Assembly (NCBI GenBank): GCA_028288025.1
Contig: JAQBOM010000015.1
Location: 26,068-90,067, forward strand
Direction of reading: 5' to 3'
DNA: 64,000 nt
Origin: Mucilaginibacter sp.
GTDB lineage: Bacteria > Bacteroidota > Bacteroidia > Sphingobacteriales > Sphingobacteriaceae
Shown: positions 1 to 9,420 of the stretch, piece by piece
Numbering within the stretch: the first letter of the stretch is position 1
Layout of the letters: every line of letters starts with the position of its first letter
Position numbers and translations under genes: made by a program
Notes under the pieces: model-generated
What the model was told of the DNA's origin: nothing
What the model saw: only the letters and a program-made list of their open reading frames with translations
Database searches by the model: none

Positions 1-49
1 CACTCCGTTTAACAGAAGTAAATACAAACCCCGTCAAATATTTTATTTA

Positions 50-796
50 ATGGAACAAACCGTAGAACAAAAGCTGAAGGCTTTATACGAACTACAAACC
101 ATCCACACCAAAATTGATAGAATTCGCCAGGTAAGAGGTGAACTGCCTATGGAGGTTGCCGATCTTGAAGATGACGTTGCCGGCCTTGAAACCCGCATAC
201 AAAAAATAAAAGCCGAGCTTGATGACCTTGAAGATGATATTGTAACCCGCAAAAACCTGATAAAGGATGCGCTTGCAAATACCAAGAAGTACGAGACGCA
301 GCTTAACGAGGTAAAAAACAACCGGGAGTACGACGCTATATCTAAAGAAATTGAGATACAGGGATTAGATATCCAGGTGAGCGAGAAGAAGATAAAGGAG
401 TATGGATTTGAGATAGCCTCAAAAACCCAGATCTATGAAAAAGCTTTAGCCGACCTGGAAGCCCGTAAGGCCGACCTTGAAGCTAAAAAGGCCGAGTTGG
501 GAACGATTACCGCCGAAACCCAAAAGGATGAAAACGAATTGACCAAGCTAGCCGAAAAAGCAACTGTAAATATCGACGAACGCCTGTTTGTTGCTTATAA
601 CCGCTTACGCCAGAATGCAAAAAATGGCTTAGCTGTTGTAACCATACAGCGTGATTCATGTTCGGGATGTTTTAACCAGATCCCGCCGCAGCGCCAGTCG
701 GATATACGCCAGCGCAAAAAGATCATTGTTTGTGAGCATTGCGGCCGTATTTTGGTCGACGAGCAAATGGCTATGGAAGCCGAAACAGTAAGCTAA
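50..796 (+). CDS. Coiled-coil protein with C-terminal C4 zinc ribbon
   Basis: A 248-aa protein. Residues about 10-175 are a long, charged, heptad-rich coiled coil. The C-terminus has two CxxC knuckles (CSGC at about 204-207, CEHC at about 228-231) typical of the zf-RING_7/DUF164-like zinc-ribbon family. In the family the function is not settled; nucleic-acid or partner binding is assumed. The ATG at 50 gives the expected family length. From my memory of the phylum this gene usually follows a Nif3-like gene, which would lie upstream of the window. A strong terminator follows the stop. The family call is confident, the role is not. Confidence 0.88.
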   Translation: MEQTVEQKLKALYELQTIHTKIDRIRQVRGELPMEVADLEDDVAGLETRIQKIKAELDDLEDDIVTRKNLIKDALANTKKYETQLNEVKNNREYDAISKEIEIQGLDIQVSEKKIKEYGFEIASKTQIYEKALADLEARKADLEAKKAELGTITAETQKDENELTKLAEKATVNIDERLFVAYNRLRQNAKNGLAVVTIQRDSCSGCFNQIPPQRQSDIRQRKKIIVCEHCGRILVDEQMAMEAETVS

Positions 797-823
797 TTAT
801 TGATTAATATAATATAAAGAATC

Positions 824-848
824 AGGCGCTCATTGAGCGCCTTTTTTT
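824..848 (+). terminator. Rho-independent terminator after zinc-ribbon gene
   Basis: An 8-bp GC-rich stem (AGGCGCTC / GAGCGCCT) with a 3-nt loop is followed directly by a run of seven T. It sits 28 bp after the stop of the zinc-ribbon gene. Confidence 0.9.
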
Positions 849-892
849 GTGGGGCAAAAATAAGTTTGAATAATTTATAAACGCAGGAATAT

Positions 893-919
893 TATATTTG
901 AAAACGGACATTATATTTG
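893..919 (+). promoter_or_regulatory. Two TATATTTG -7 boxes before small membrane protein
   Basis: TATATTTG occurs at 893-900 and again at 912-919. Both match the Bacteroidota -7 consensus TAnnTTTG. The second abuts the ATG at 920, so the first is the more plausible promoter. A TTTG at 865-868 could serve as the -33 element, but its spacing is longer than ideal. Confidence 0.45.
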
Positions 920-1399
920 ATGCATATTCACATACCCGCGCGTTTTCGGTTTTTACTTGCTTTTTGCCTGGTAACGGTTATACCGGTAATTATTTTTATT
1001 AAAAGCAATTCAAAACCAAAAAGCGATTACATACATATTACCGGAAAATTAATTTACAGGGACTCGGTGATGGGGAATTTACCTTTTCGGGACAAAGGCT
1101 CATATAGGTATATAAAAATCGAAAATTATCAATTCCCTTTCCAAATATATGCTGAAAAGCAAGGTGCATCGATAGATAGTCTAAATGTAGGCGATGTTGT
1201 AACTGTCTACTTTTATGAAAACAGGTTTACCAAAGAATCGGGAATAAATAACTTTTTACAGTATTTGGAAAAAGATAATAAAATATATTTTAAAAGGACC
1301 GATTTCGCGAAAAATGTGGGTTATGTTATCATTGGCTTATTAATTGTAAGTATTGCATTTTTCTATGTGCTTTATAAAAAAGGCAAAATGCCCTATTAA
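920..1399 (+). CDS. Small two-TM membrane protein, unknown function
   Basis: A 159-aa protein starting at ATG 920; a TTG just upstream in frame is ignored. One hydrophobic segment lies at about residues 8-27 and a second at about 136-153, with a short basic C-tail. The middle of about 105 residues is polar and beta-rich and would lie on the periplasmic side if the N-terminus is inside. I recognise no domain. It stands alone between a terminator and a convergent radical SAM gene, so context gives no hint. Confidence 0.6.
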   Translation: MHIHIPARFRFLLAFCLVTVIPVIIFIKSNSKPKSDYIHITGKLIYRDSVMGNLPFRDKGSYRYIKIENYQFPFQIYAEKQGASIDSLNVGDVVTVYFYENRFTKESGINNFLQYLEKDNKIYFKRTDFAKNVGYVIIGLLIVSIAFFYVLYKKGKMPY

Positions 1400-1422
1400 C
1401 CGCAGAGCTTAAAAACTCTTTC

Positions 1423-2493
1423 CTAAAACAAATCCGTCTGCTTTCCCTTCATCGGCACAAACAGATCATAATTAAAAGGGGGCATATCCCTGCCGGATAA
1501 AAAGCGGGTGCAGGCCATTTTAAATAGCTGGTGAATAGATTCGGCTACCTGGCCGTCGCCGCTCATGCGGCGGCCGAAATCGCTGTCGTTCAGTTTGCCG
1601 TCGTGACAGGATTTGATCATGTTCAATACTTTCTCGGCCCGGTCGGGGAAAGCTTTGTGTATCCAGTCGGTAAAAATTTCGGCTATGCTGCCATTCAATC
1701 GCACCATGGTAAACCCGGCGGATAATGCGCCCCTGTCGGCAGAGGCTTTAATAATGTCGGGAATTTCATTGCTGTTCAGCCCGGGAATAATCGGTGCAGC
1801 CATTACCCTTACGGGGATGCCTTTTTCAGATAGTTTTTGAATTACTGCCAGCCTTCCTGTCCCGGTAACGGTACGCGGCTCCAGCTTTTGCCTCAGCTGC
1901 TCATTTAGCGAGGTGATGGACAGGTTAACATGCACCAGGTTCATGGCTGCCAGTTCGGTTAATATATCCATATCGCGCAGGATCACGTTATTTTTTGTGA
2001 TGATGCTGACCGGGTTGCGGTATTTTAAAAACACCTGCAAAAGGGAGCGTGTTATCTTTAACCTGCGTTCGATAGGCTGGTAACAATCGGTATTGCCCGA
2101 AAGCATAATGCATACCGGCCGATAATTTTTTTTATTGAAATACTGCTCCAGCAATTCGGCGGCGTTGCGCTTTACAATTATTTTGCGTTCAAAATCAAGC
2201 CCGGCGCTGAAACCATAATATTCGTGCGAATTGCGGGCATAACAGTAAATGCAGCCGTGTTCGCAGCCCTGGTACGGGTTAATGGAATACATGTGACTTA
2301 GATCGGGGCTGTTGGTTTCGCTTACGATCTTTTTCGGCGTTTCTTCAAAAAGCTGCGTGGCTGTATTTTCGAGCAGCGGCTCATCCAGGCCCTCGATATG
2401 CTCAAGCACATATTTGTTCTTTAAGAATTTATTATGGGTGTTTACCTGTGCCCCGCGCCCCTTAAAAAAATCGGGATTATCCTCATGTGCCAT
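1423..2493 (-). CDS. PA0069/Rv2578c-type radical SAM protein
   Basis: A 356-aa protein from the ATG at 2493. The [4Fe-4S] motif is CEHGCIYC (Cx3Cx2C) within SINPYQGCEHGCIYCYAR, followed by an HEYYGF segment typical of the PA0069/SplB-like radical SAM group. The family is annotated as SPL-related by distant similarity, but these proteins are not proven photolyases and no substrate is known. Length matches the family. It is convergent with the upstream membrane protein and stands apart from the signalling genes that follow on the same strand. Confidence 0.9.
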   Translation of the reverse strand: MAHEDNPDFFKGRGAQVNTHNKFLKNKYVLEHIEGLDEPLLENTATQLFEETPKKIVSETNSPDLSHMYSINPYQGCEHGCIYCYARNSHEYYGFSAGLDFERKIIVKRNAAELLEQYFNKKNYRPVCIMLSGNTDCYQPIERRLKITRSLLQVFLKYRNPVSIITKNNVILRDMDILTELAAMNLVHVNLSITSLNEQLRQKLEPRTVTGTGRLAVIQKLSEKGIPVRVMAAPIIPGLNSNEIPDIIKASADRGALSAGFTMVRLNGSIAEIFTDWIHKAFPDRAEKVLNMIKSCHDGKLNDSDFGRRMSGDGQVAESIHQLFKMACTRFLSGRDMPPFNYDLFVPMKGKQTDLF

Positions 2494-2522
2494 CAAGCAA
2501 ATTTGCTAATATTTTTAGCAAA

Positions 2523-3158
2523 TTACAACTCAATTAATTTATTTTTTATAGCAAATAAAACCAAACCGACCCGGCTTCGTATCTCCAGTTTGTCGAATAG
2601 CTGGTCGCGGTAGCCGTCTACGGTGCGGGTGCTTACGCACATCTGTTCGGCAATCTCTTTATAAGTAAGCTCGCTGCCTGCCAGTTTTAAGAATTCTATT
2701 TCGCGGCTGTTTAGTTTTAGCTGGTCAGGCTTTTGTCCAAAGCTGTTTAGTATGTGCCGGGTAACAAATTCGGGATAATAAACCTCTCCTTCAGACACTT
2801 TCTCCAAAGCTTGCTCAAATTCGAACGGCTCCGCATCTTTCAGTAAATAGCCTTTAACACCAAGCTTAATCATTTGCAAAACTTTTTCGGCATCTTCGAA
2901 CATGGATAGCACAATGACGCAAACATCCGGATGGGTGCTTCGCAGCCATTGGGCCGTAGCAACTCCGTCCTTTTTGGGCATGTTTATATCAAGTAATATA
3001 ATATCGGGTTTTAGTTTCGGGGTAAGTTTTTGAATCAACTCTTCGCCGTCGCCGGCTTCAAATAGTATTTTATAACGCGGAAATTTATTGATAAGTGAAG
3101 CAATCCCGCTTCTGAATAAGCGATGATCGTCAACCAGGGCTATTTGGATAATTTCCAT
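2523..3158 (-). CDS. NarL/LuxR-family response regulator
   Basis: A 211-aa two-domain regulator. The receiver has the acidic pair in ALVDDHRLF, the phospho-acceptor Asp in ILLDINMP and the conserved Lys in GYLLKDA. The C-terminal LuxR-type helix-turn-helix begins around LNSREIEFLKL. I chose the ATG at 3158 because the receiver begins right there; upstream codons only extend an unlike tail. It overlaps the 3' end of the kinase gene by 29 bp, so the two are probably translationally coupled and form a cognate pair. Confidence 0.92.
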   Translation of the reverse strand: MEIIQIALVDDHRLFRSGIASLINKFPRYKILFEAGDGEELIQKLTPKLKPDIILLDINMPKKDGVATAQWLRSTHPDVCVIVLSMFEDAEKVLQMIKLGVKGYLLKDAEPFEFEQALEKVSEGEVYYPEFVTRHILNSFGQKPDQLKLNSREIEFLKLAGSELTYKEIAEQMCVSTRTVDGYRDQLFDKLEIRSRVGLVLFAIKNKLIEL

Positions 3159-3954
3159 CCGCGTATACTTGCTGCTCCAGGGGGTTAAGGCTGATTTTAA
3201 TACAACAGCCTTTACCTGGTGAGCTTTCAATAGTTGCCACAGCGCCAATCAGGACGGCCCTGTTCTCCATATTTTTCAAACCTGAACCACTTTGATTGTA
3301 ACGCAGTTCCTTTGAAAAGCCATCTCCATCATCTTCGAGGGTTAAGGTAAACAAATGATTGAAATATTGCAAACTGATTTTTAAATGTTTAGCGGAAGCA
3401 TGCTTTAGCGTATTATTAAGCGCCTCCTGGAAGATGCGGAATAATACCAGTTCGTGCTGCTCCCCCAGTGAATAGCTTTCCCCTTCGATTGACATGGAGA
3501 GACCGAGCAGGCCGCTGTTATTGATCCTTTCGACCTCTGTTTCTATCGTTTTTACCAGCCCATTAACAGCTATGTACTCGAAGCTTAAACTTTTTGAAAG
3601 ATTGCGCAGGTCGTTAATTGTTTGGGATAGCAATTCGCGGCTGCTATTTATTTTTTGCTGCTTATCCGGTTCAGCCATACCATCGGTTAGTGCGAGGTCA
3701 AGCTTCACAAATGATAAAACCTGGCTAATATTATCGTGAATTTCACGGCTTATGTTTGTGAGTGTTTGCTCCTGCATTTCAATTTGCGCCCTCAGTATCT
3801 CGTTCCTGAATTCGGATTGCAGCCGTTCCTGTTCCTGCTTGTTTATAAGCTGTTTGTTACGGTACAGAATGATAAAGTATATGATAAATCCCGTTATGCC
3901 GGCAAATAAAACCGCGGTGGCTAATATTAATGTACTTATATTTTCACCGGGCAT
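3130..3954 (-). CDS. NarX-like sensor histidine kinase (HisKA_3)
   Basis: A 274-aa kinase with one N-terminal TM segment (about 8-30), a short coiled linker, a HisKA_3 H-box (REIHDNISQVL), and a HATPase_c domain with an N-box (EALNNTLKHA), EDDGDGF and GSGLKNM. There is no extracytoplasmic sensor domain, so the stimulus probably comes through a partner. The membrane protein encoded just upstream overlaps it by 11 bp, and the regulator downstream overlaps by 29 bp. The three read as one operon. Confidence 0.92.
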   Translation of the reverse strand: MPGENISTLILATAVLFAGITGFIIYFIILYRNKQLINKQEQERLQSEFRNEILRAQIEMQEQTLTNISREIHDNISQVLSFVKLDLALTDGMAEPDKQQKINSSRELLSQTINDLRNLSKSLSFEYIAVNGLVKTIETEVERINNSGLLGLSMSIEGESYSLGEQHELVLFRIFQEALNNTLKHASAKHLKISLQYFNHLFTLTLEDDGDGFSKELRYNQSGSGLKNMENRAVLIGAVATIESSPGKGCCIKISLNPLEQQVYADGNYPNSPG

Positions 3955-4597
3955 GGGCTGTATTGATTTTTCGATTATAGGCTAATAATGAAACGCCAAT
4001 TAATATATGAAAAATAAATGATGAAAAGTACCAGAAATAATAGATCGCGTAGTCGTTAATTTTATGGGCAGAGTAATAATTGGTTAACCCTAAAGTTAAA
4101 AACATTGTTGTTGCGTAAAATAACATGGCTGTATTATACCAAAAAACACTTTGTTTAACAATATTAATGTTTACCGGGTAAAGCAGCATTTGTTTAAACA
4201 GGAGTAATGAAAATATCACATATAACACTTGCGTCGGCAAATATATATTCGTTGGAAATACCTTATGAAATGGCTGTAAAAACAAGGCATTGATAAAAAA
4301 GAAAATGGTAACCAGGATCATTGAGCCAATTATTGCCATCCTGATCATTTTGCTTTTAAATAAGTAATAATAGGTTGCCGAATAAAAGAGATATTCTATA
4401 ATCGACTCGGCCTGCAATATTGGGGCGTTGTTTTTATATTTGCTACTATAAATGGCAGAGAGTACGTTAATTAAAAGTACCGCCAAAACTGAAAAGGTCA
4501 ATATTTTAAAAGGAACTGTTAACCTGCCGTACCAGGTAAGTCCAATTGCCGAAACCACTATAAGCAGTAAACAATATAATAAAGCAATAATTGACAT
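3944..4597 (-). CDS. Multi-pass membrane protein, putative sensor partner of the kinase
   Basis: A 217-aa very hydrophobic protein with six or seven predicted TM helices spread over its whole length and almost no soluble domain. I recognise no family. It overlaps the kinase start by 11 bp, and the kinase lacks a sensor domain, so it may sense or transmit the signal. That role is inference from gene order only. Confidence 0.7.
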   Translation of the reverse strand: MSIIALLYCLLLIVVSAIGLTWYGRLTVPFKILTFSVLAVLLINVLSAIYSSKYKNNAPILQAESIIEYLFYSATYYYLFKSKMIRMAIIGSMILVTIFFFINALFLQPFHKVFPTNIYLPTQVLYVIFSLLLFKQMLLYPVNINIVKQSVFWYNTAMLFYATTMFLTLGLTNYYSAHKINDYAIYYFWYFSSFIFHILIGVSLLAYNRKINTAHAR

Positions 4598-4636
4598 CAG
4601 TTACGTATTGAAGATATTTTTAGAAGCAGAATTTAA

Positions 4637-4692
4637 TTAAAAAAATCAAAACAACAGGGTGCATCCTGTTAAAAGATGTTCTCTGTTGTTTT
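4637..4692 (-). terminator. Terminator after the small Cys-tailed protein gene
   Basis: A 10-bp inverted repeat (AAAACAACAG at 4648-4657, CTGTTGTTTT at 4683-4692) is followed on the minus strand by a T-rich run. It separates the 116-aa gene from the signalling operon. Confidence 0.6.
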
Positions 4693-4765
4693 AACTAAAC
4701 CGTATATGCCAGGCCGGTCGAAAATATGATGATGAGGTTCCCCTCATTCATTTCAGCTTTATAAA

Positions 4766-5116
4766 TTATACGGTGGTACACCAGGGCGGACAAGGCGGCG
4801 GCCCGGAATAAACATCCCCGGTATTTACATAAGGCGTTGTTGCGCCCGCAGCAGTATTGGGCTCGGCCCCGGCATAAAGAACGGTAAATTTATTACTCGG
4901 TTTTCCGGCAAAATCCGGGTGTTTGGCTAAATGTAAGCTTACGCCTGCAACCTTAGGATTACTAAGGAGAGCCTCCAAACTTTCCCTGTCAATAAAATAG
5001 CCATTTAAAAACTGGTCATCCGGCGTTTTCAGCCCCGGGCCATTCGCCGAAGCATTGTGTTGCTGGTATTCTTTGATTAATTTCTTAGCTAGTGCAGGAT
5101 CAATAGTTGATGCCAT
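4766..5116 (-). CDS. Small protein with CPPWC tail, unknown function
   Basis: A 116-aa soluble protein with no signal peptide. The first 90 residues look folded. The tail is Gly/Thr/Pro-rich and ends PPPCPPWCTTV, with two Cys separated by Pro-Pro-Trp. I do not recognise a family. It has its own terminator and lies upstream, on the same strand, of the three-gene sensor unit, so the regulatory link is uncertain. The Cys-bracketed tail could bind a metal, form a disulfide or be a recognition tail; none of these is shown. Confidence 0.6.
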   Translation of the reverse strand: MASTIDPALAKKLIKEYQQHNASANGPGLKTPDDQFLNGYFIDRESLEALLSNPKVAGVSLHLAKHPDFAGKPSNKFTVLYAGAEPNTAAGATTPYVNTGDVYSGPPPCPPWCTTV

Positions 5117-5281
5117 AAAATTGGGGTTTAGGGTCTGTATTATTATTACTCAATGATACGATACTCTACGGAGATTTCACACCGTGTTTTCACGGTATTT
5201 TCATTCGATAAAAAGCCACCGTAAACTATTAAGAGATATTTCACTCCCTCAACAAATTCACTCATTATGTGTTAACAGGCT

Positions 5282-6388
5282 ATGCGCAAATTTTTGCAAC
5301 GCCTACTAACCAAACCAATCGTCAACTTCGCAAACAAGGTCTCGTCGCGGCCAGACAAAAAAAGAGTTGATAAAGCGTTAAGTGATCTATATGAAAATAT
5401 AATAACCGATCCAGGTAAGAGGGGAGTGGTTATCCCGTTTGATCCCGCTAAAGACAAATTTGTTATCCTGTCCGACCAGCATAAAGGGGCCAGGGATGGT
5501 GCGGATGTTTTCGCCCTGGCTGCTAAAAATTACCTGTGTGCCCTGGAATACTACTACAACCATCACTTTTTTTATATCAACCTGGGCGACTCTGAAGAGC
5601 TTTGGGAAAATCTGTTCGTCACCGTAAAGCGCCATAACAAGCTCACTTTTGAAGCGGAGAAGAAGTTTTTGGATCGAGGTCAATTCATTAAGATATTCGG
5701 TAACCACGACCTGTATTGGGATAACGACCCGCTGTCTGTATTTAACCTGCAAAAAATTTACAGCCAAAAGATTAGTGTTTACGAGGGTGCAATCCTGAAA
5801 ACCGCCATAAACAAGAAGCCGCTTGAAATTTACATGACGCACGGCCACCAGGGCGACCTGCAAAGCGATGGGAACTGGTTTAGCAAATGGTTTGTATCGG
5901 ATATATGGGGGCCGTTCCAGGCGTATTTACGCATCAATCCAAACACACCTGCAAACAACGACCAGCTAAAAACAGTTCATAACCGCATGATGTATGAATG
6001 GAGCTCGAAGCGCAAGAATATGGTACTGATAACCGGCCATACCCACCAGCCGGTATTTAAATCGATGACGCATATTGAAAGGTTGTACGAAGAGATAGAA
6101 GCAGCCCGGAAGAATAACGATAAACAAACCGCTGATGAAATTAAAAAGCAAATTTTAACCCGGCAGAATAAGGGCGATAAAATTCCCGATTTTACGGGTT
6201 ACCTGGATACTTATTTTAATAGCGGATGCTGCTGTTTTGATGATGGAGATATGAGCGGTATTGAAATAGCGGATGGCTGCATCAGGCTGGTAAAATGGCA
6301 ATATGCCGGACATAAGAAAAGCGAAAGAATTGTATTGGAGGAGAGCAGGCTGGAAGATTTGAAGCTGAGTCTTAAGTCCAAAGTCTGA
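5282..6388 (+). CDS. Metallophosphoesterase
   Basis: A 368-aa calcineurin-like phosphoesterase. The motifs are in order: LSDQHKG (DxH-like), NLGDSEELWE (GD), FGNHDLYWD (GNHD), a His in THGHQGD and GHTHQP (GHxH). An insertion with charged helices (about 265-305) lies before the C-terminus. There is no signal peptide, so it should be cytoplasmic; the substrate is unknown. The last eight codons fall inside an inverted repeat tract (6367-6407), so the C-terminal LSLKSKV is partly encoded by repeat DNA. Confidence 0.9.
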   Translation: MRKFLQRLLTKPIVNFANKVSSRPDKKRVDKALSDLYENIITDPGKRGVVIPFDPAKDKFVILSDQHKGARDGADVFALAAKNYLCALEYYYNHHFFYINLGDSEELWENLFVTVKRHNKLTFEAEKKFLDRGQFIKIFGNHDLYWDNDPLSVFNLQKIYSQKISVYEGAILKTAINKKPLEIYMTHGHQGDLQSDGNWFSKWFVSDIWGPFQAYLRINPNTPANNDQLKTVHNRMMYEWSSKRKNMVLITGHTHQPVFKSMTHIERLYEEIEAARKNNDKQTADEIKKQILTRQNKGDKIPDFTGYLDTYFNSGCCCFDDGDMSGIEIADGCIRLVKWQYAGHKKSERIVLEESRLEDLKLSLKSKV

Positions 6389-6407
6389 CTTAAGACTCAA
6401 GACTTAG
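6367..6407. repeat. 7-nt-phased inverted repeat tract A
   Basis: A perfect 12-bp inverted pair (GAGTCTTAAGTC at 6367-6378, GACTTAAGACTC at 6387-6398) lies inside a tract of variants of AAGTCTT / GACTTAA at 7-nt spacing. It begins inside the metallophosphoesterase coding end and fills the gap to the convergent LUD gene. It is the same word family as tract B, 650 bp away. Confidence 0.8.
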
Positions 6408-6409
6408 AA

Positions 6410-7048
6410 TCATCCATCAAGGAGAAACACAAATAACTCCTTCGGCCCGTGGGCACCCAAAACCAGCATTTTTTCGATGTCGGCAGTACGGCTGGGGCCG
6501 GTAACATTACTGATCATAGAAGGTAAGTTATTACCGTATTTCTTTTTTATCAGGTTAAACCCGTCTTTCAGATCAATAACAATTTGCGAGGAGTAGGCGA
6601 GTACAATATGCACCGGAGGATAAATACTTAAACGGCGGCCTGCCATATTAGCGTTTGATAACAAAATACTGCCATTACGTGCAATTAACGCTTCGCATAA
6701 GGTAAAGCCCACATCGGCCTGCTCAAAATCTTTATCGGTCTCGAAGAAAGGGTAATCAAACTTTGTTAAAATATCCTGTAACGCAGGCTCCCAGCAATAT
6801 ATTTTATGCCATTTGCGCTCCTCGGCCAGTTCAAGTAAATTTTCAATGAATTGCACTTCGTCTTCACAAAAAACAAATTGGCCCGATACTGCTGCAAATT
6901 GCTCCGCGAAAAGCACTTCGGGCAACTCTACGTTTTTGGGGTAGTGCGGCAGGTCTTCAAGGTTAGGATAAGGGTTATCCCGTTTTTCGAGAAGCGCCTT
7001 GCGGATCTTTTTAAGAAGTTTTTCTTTTGATGTAGTGATATCCCTCAT
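6410..7048 (-). CDS. LUD-domain protein (LutC/YkgG-like)
   Basis: A 212-aa single-domain LUD protein. Recognisable pieces are the N-terminal helix with KEKLLKKIRKAL, the ADVGFTLCEALIARNGSI segment, and the C-terminal SNVTGPSRTADIEKMLVLG motif. LutC-type proteins take part in lactate utilisation with LutA and LutB, but neither partner is adjacent here. In Bacteroidota this gene commonly sits next to ftsH, as here, so its actual role may differ from LutC. Confidence 0.87.
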   Translation of the reverse strand: MRDITTSKEKLLKKIRKALLEKRDNPYPNLEDLPHYPKNVELPEVLFAEQFAAVSGQFVFCEDEVQFIENLLELAEERKWHKIYCWEPALQDILTKFDYPFFETDKDFEQADVGFTLCEALIARNGSILLSNANMAGRRLSIYPPVHIVLAYSSQIVIDLKDGFNLIKKKYGNNLPSMISNVTGPSRTADIEKMLVLGAHGPKELFVFLLDG

Positions 7049-7050
7049 TT

Positions 7051-7126
7051 GAGTCTTAAGTCTTAAGTCAGGAGCCTTAAGTCTAATTGTTCCTGACTCA
7101 GGACTTTAGACTTAAGACTCACGACT
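7051..7126. repeat. 7-nt-phased inverted repeat tract B
   Basis: The left arm at 7051-7084 is made of 7-mers GAGTCTT, AAGTCTT, AAGTCAG, GAGCCTT. The right arm at 7094-7126 is made of GACTCAG, GACTTTA, GACTTAA, GACTCAC. The arms are imperfect inverted copies around a 9-nt spacer. The tract fills the ftsH-LUD gap almost from start codon to stop codon. Confidence 0.85.
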
Positions 7127-7129
7127 TAT

Positions 7130-9247
7130 TTACTCTTTGGTCCTTGCATCTTTTTCTTCAGGGTTCCTGTTAAAGGTACCTGAATGATCAGCTACGCCTT
7201 CAGGAATCAGCGCTTTAGCAGCTGGCTCCTGGTCTGCAGCCGGGCCGTTTACAAACTCGTCATAAGTAGTACGGTTTTCAAACGGGCGTTTACCCAATAT
7301 TTCTTCCAGGTCAGATTGAAACAGGATCTCTTTTTCTAAAAGCTTATCGGCTAATTTGATCAGGCCTTCCCTTTTATCGATGAGCAGTTTCTTGGTCATT
7401 TCATAAACTTCGCTTATCTGCTTGCGAACTTCCACATCGATCAGCTCGGATGTTTTTTCCGAATACGGCTTGTTGAACTGGTATTCGCCCTGGGTATCAT
7501 TAAATGACACATTGCCCACCTTATCATTCATGCCATAAATAGTCACCATGGCGTAGGCGAGTTTGGTTATCCGCTCCAGGTCGTTTTGTGCACCGGTTGA
7601 GATTTTTCCAAACGTAATATCCTCGGCAACACGTCCGCCAAGCGTCATACACATACCGTCGATCAATTGCTCCGTAGTATATAAAAACTGTTCTTTAGGC
7701 AGGTATTGTGCATAACCTAAAGCTGCAACACCACGCGGAACGATAGATACCTTAACCAGCGGATCGGCATGTTCAAGGAACCAGCCCGCAATGGCGTGGC
7801 CTGCTTCGTGGTAGGCAACGATGCGTTTTTCTTCGGGAGATATGATCTTGTTCTTTTTCTCCAAACCGCCAATTACCCGGTCGATGGCGTCCTGGAAATC
7901 CTGCATATCAACTGCCTCTTTGTTTTTACGGGCGGCAATCAGCGCTGCTTCGTTACACACGTTGGCAATCTCGGCTCCAGCAAATCCGGGTGTTTGTGCC
8001 GAAAGTTTTTTAGCATCAACACCCTCAGCCAGTTTAACCGGTTTTAAGTGTACTTTAAATATCTGCTCACGGCCAATCAGGTCGGGTTTATCGATAGATA
8101 CCTGCCTGTCAAAACGGCCGGGACGCAACAATGCGGAATCAAGCACATCCGGACGGTTTGTAGCTGCAAGGATGATGATACCCGAATCGGTACCGAAACC
8201 ATCCATTTCAACCAGCAATTGGTTCAATGTATTTTCACGCTCGTCATTTCCGCCTACAATATTGTTTTTACCACGGGCACGGCCGATGGCATCAATCTCG
8301 TCAATAAATATGATACAAGGGGCTTTATCCTTGGCCTGGCGGAACAAATCGCGGACACGTGAAGCGCCCACACCTACAAACATTTCCACAAAGTCGGATC
8401 CCGATAAGGAGAAGAACGGCACTTGTGCTTCGCCGGCAACAGCCTTGGCTAACAGAGTTTTACCGGTACCCGGAGCACCTATTAACAGGGCGCCCTTTGG
8501 TATTTTACCCCCGAGGTTGGTATATTTTTTCGGATTTTTAAGGAAATCCACTATTTCCATTACTTCCTGCTTGGCTTCTTCCAAACCGGCAACGTCATTG
8601 AACGTAACCGATACCTGGGCTTCTTTATCAAACAGGGTAGCTTTTGATTTGCCGATATTAAATATCTGGCCGCCCGGCCCGCCACCGGTACCGCCCGACA
8701 TGCGGCGCATAATGAACAGCCACACCGCTACAAGCAGCACAGCCATTATGATACATTGCACAAACCAGTTCGACAGCAGGCTTTCGTGGCCCTGCTCGTA
8801 CGAAATGGGTATTTTTTCGGCATCTTTAAAATCTTTTTCGGCTGCATTTACCGATTGCTTTAAGCTTTCAAATGTAGCATCGGTAAAAATATACTGCGGG
8901 CCATTAGCTTGTGTGCCTACGCCAAACGGCGACTTATCCTTTTTGGCATCAGCATACTCGGGTTTAGACAAGCTTTCTTTCCTGATATAAACTTCGGCAA
9001 CAATAAGGTCGCCGCTGCGGTAGGCTACTACACGGTCAACATCATGCTGCTTAAGCATATTCTCGGCAAAGCGTTGAAATGTTATGGGGCTGGTGGTATT
9101 ACCATTTAACAGCGTAGCCACTCCCAGCAAAACCACAATAATGACGGCATAAAACCACATGATATTGGGTTTGGGCGGCTTTGGCGAGATTTTTTTATTC
9201 GGTATCTTTCGTATGGGTGTTGGTTTTTCCACTTTATTATCTTTCAT
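7130..9247 (-). CDS. ftsH: ATP-dependent membrane zinc protease FtsH
   Basis: A 705-aa protein. A basic Pro-rich N-tail precedes TM1 (about 29-48) and a periplasmic domain precedes TM2 (about 163-180). The AAA+ module has Walker A GAPGTGKT (about 257), Walker [12 protein letters not shown] and the second-region motif in [20 protein letters not shown]. The M41 zinc site HEAGH is near residue 479. It degrades misfolded and regulated membrane proteins from the inner membrane. RsfS lies upstream on the same strand and LUD downstream, a common order in this phylum. Confidence 0.98.
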   Translation of the reverse strand: MKDNKVEKPTPIRKIPNKKISPKPPKPNIMWFYAVIIVVLLGVATLLNGNTTSPITFQRFAENMLKQHDVDRVVAYRSGDLIVAEVYIRKESLSKPEYADAKKDKSPFGVGTQANGPQYIFTDATFESLKQSVNAAEKDFKDAEKIPISYEQGHESLLSNWFVQCIIMAVLLVAVWLFIMRRMSGGTGGGPGGQIFNIGKSKATLFDKEAQVSVTFNDVAGLEEAKQEVMEIVDFLKNPKKYTNLGGKIPKGALLIGAPGTGKTLLAKAVAGEAQVPFFSLSGSDFVEMFVGVGASRVRDLFRQAKDKAPCIIFIDEIDAIGRARGKNNIVGGNDERENTLNQLLVEMDGFGTDSGIIILAATNRPDVLDSALLRPGRFDRQVSIDKPDLIGREQIFKVHLKPVKLAEGVDAKKLSAQTPGFAGAEIANVCNEAALIAARKNKEAVDMQDFQDAIDRVIGGLEKKNKIISPEEKRIVAYHEAGHAIAGWFLEHADPLVKVSIVPRGVAALGYAQYLPKEQFLYTTEQLIDGMCMTLGGRVAEDITFGKISTGAQNDLERITKLAYAMVTIYGMNDKVGNVSFNDTQGEYQFNKPYSEKTSELIDVEVRKQISEVYEMTKKLLIDKREGLIKLADKLLEKEILFQSDLEEILGKRPFENRTTYDEFVNGPAADQEPAAKALIPEGVADHSGTFNRNPEEKDARTKE

Positions 9248-9420
9248 TAGAATATTTTGGTTTTTAATGGCATGATACTGTCAGGAGCCATTATTCATCT
9301 TTGTTTTGTAACGGCAGCTTATGATCTTTTATTCCATTACGAGCAAACTTACAATCTTTAATTTAATATTGATACGGATTTAGCCTGATGACGCTTTTTC
9401 AAACGCGGCCGTGACATTCC

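Noticed and set aside
1423..2493. Spore photoproduct lyase
   Set aside because: The radical SAM motif and length fit the PA0069 family; the organism type is not spore-forming.
7821..8990. 389-aa ORF antisense to ftsH
   Set aside because: A shadow frame of a well-conserved gene; Ser/Pro-rich translation with no domain.
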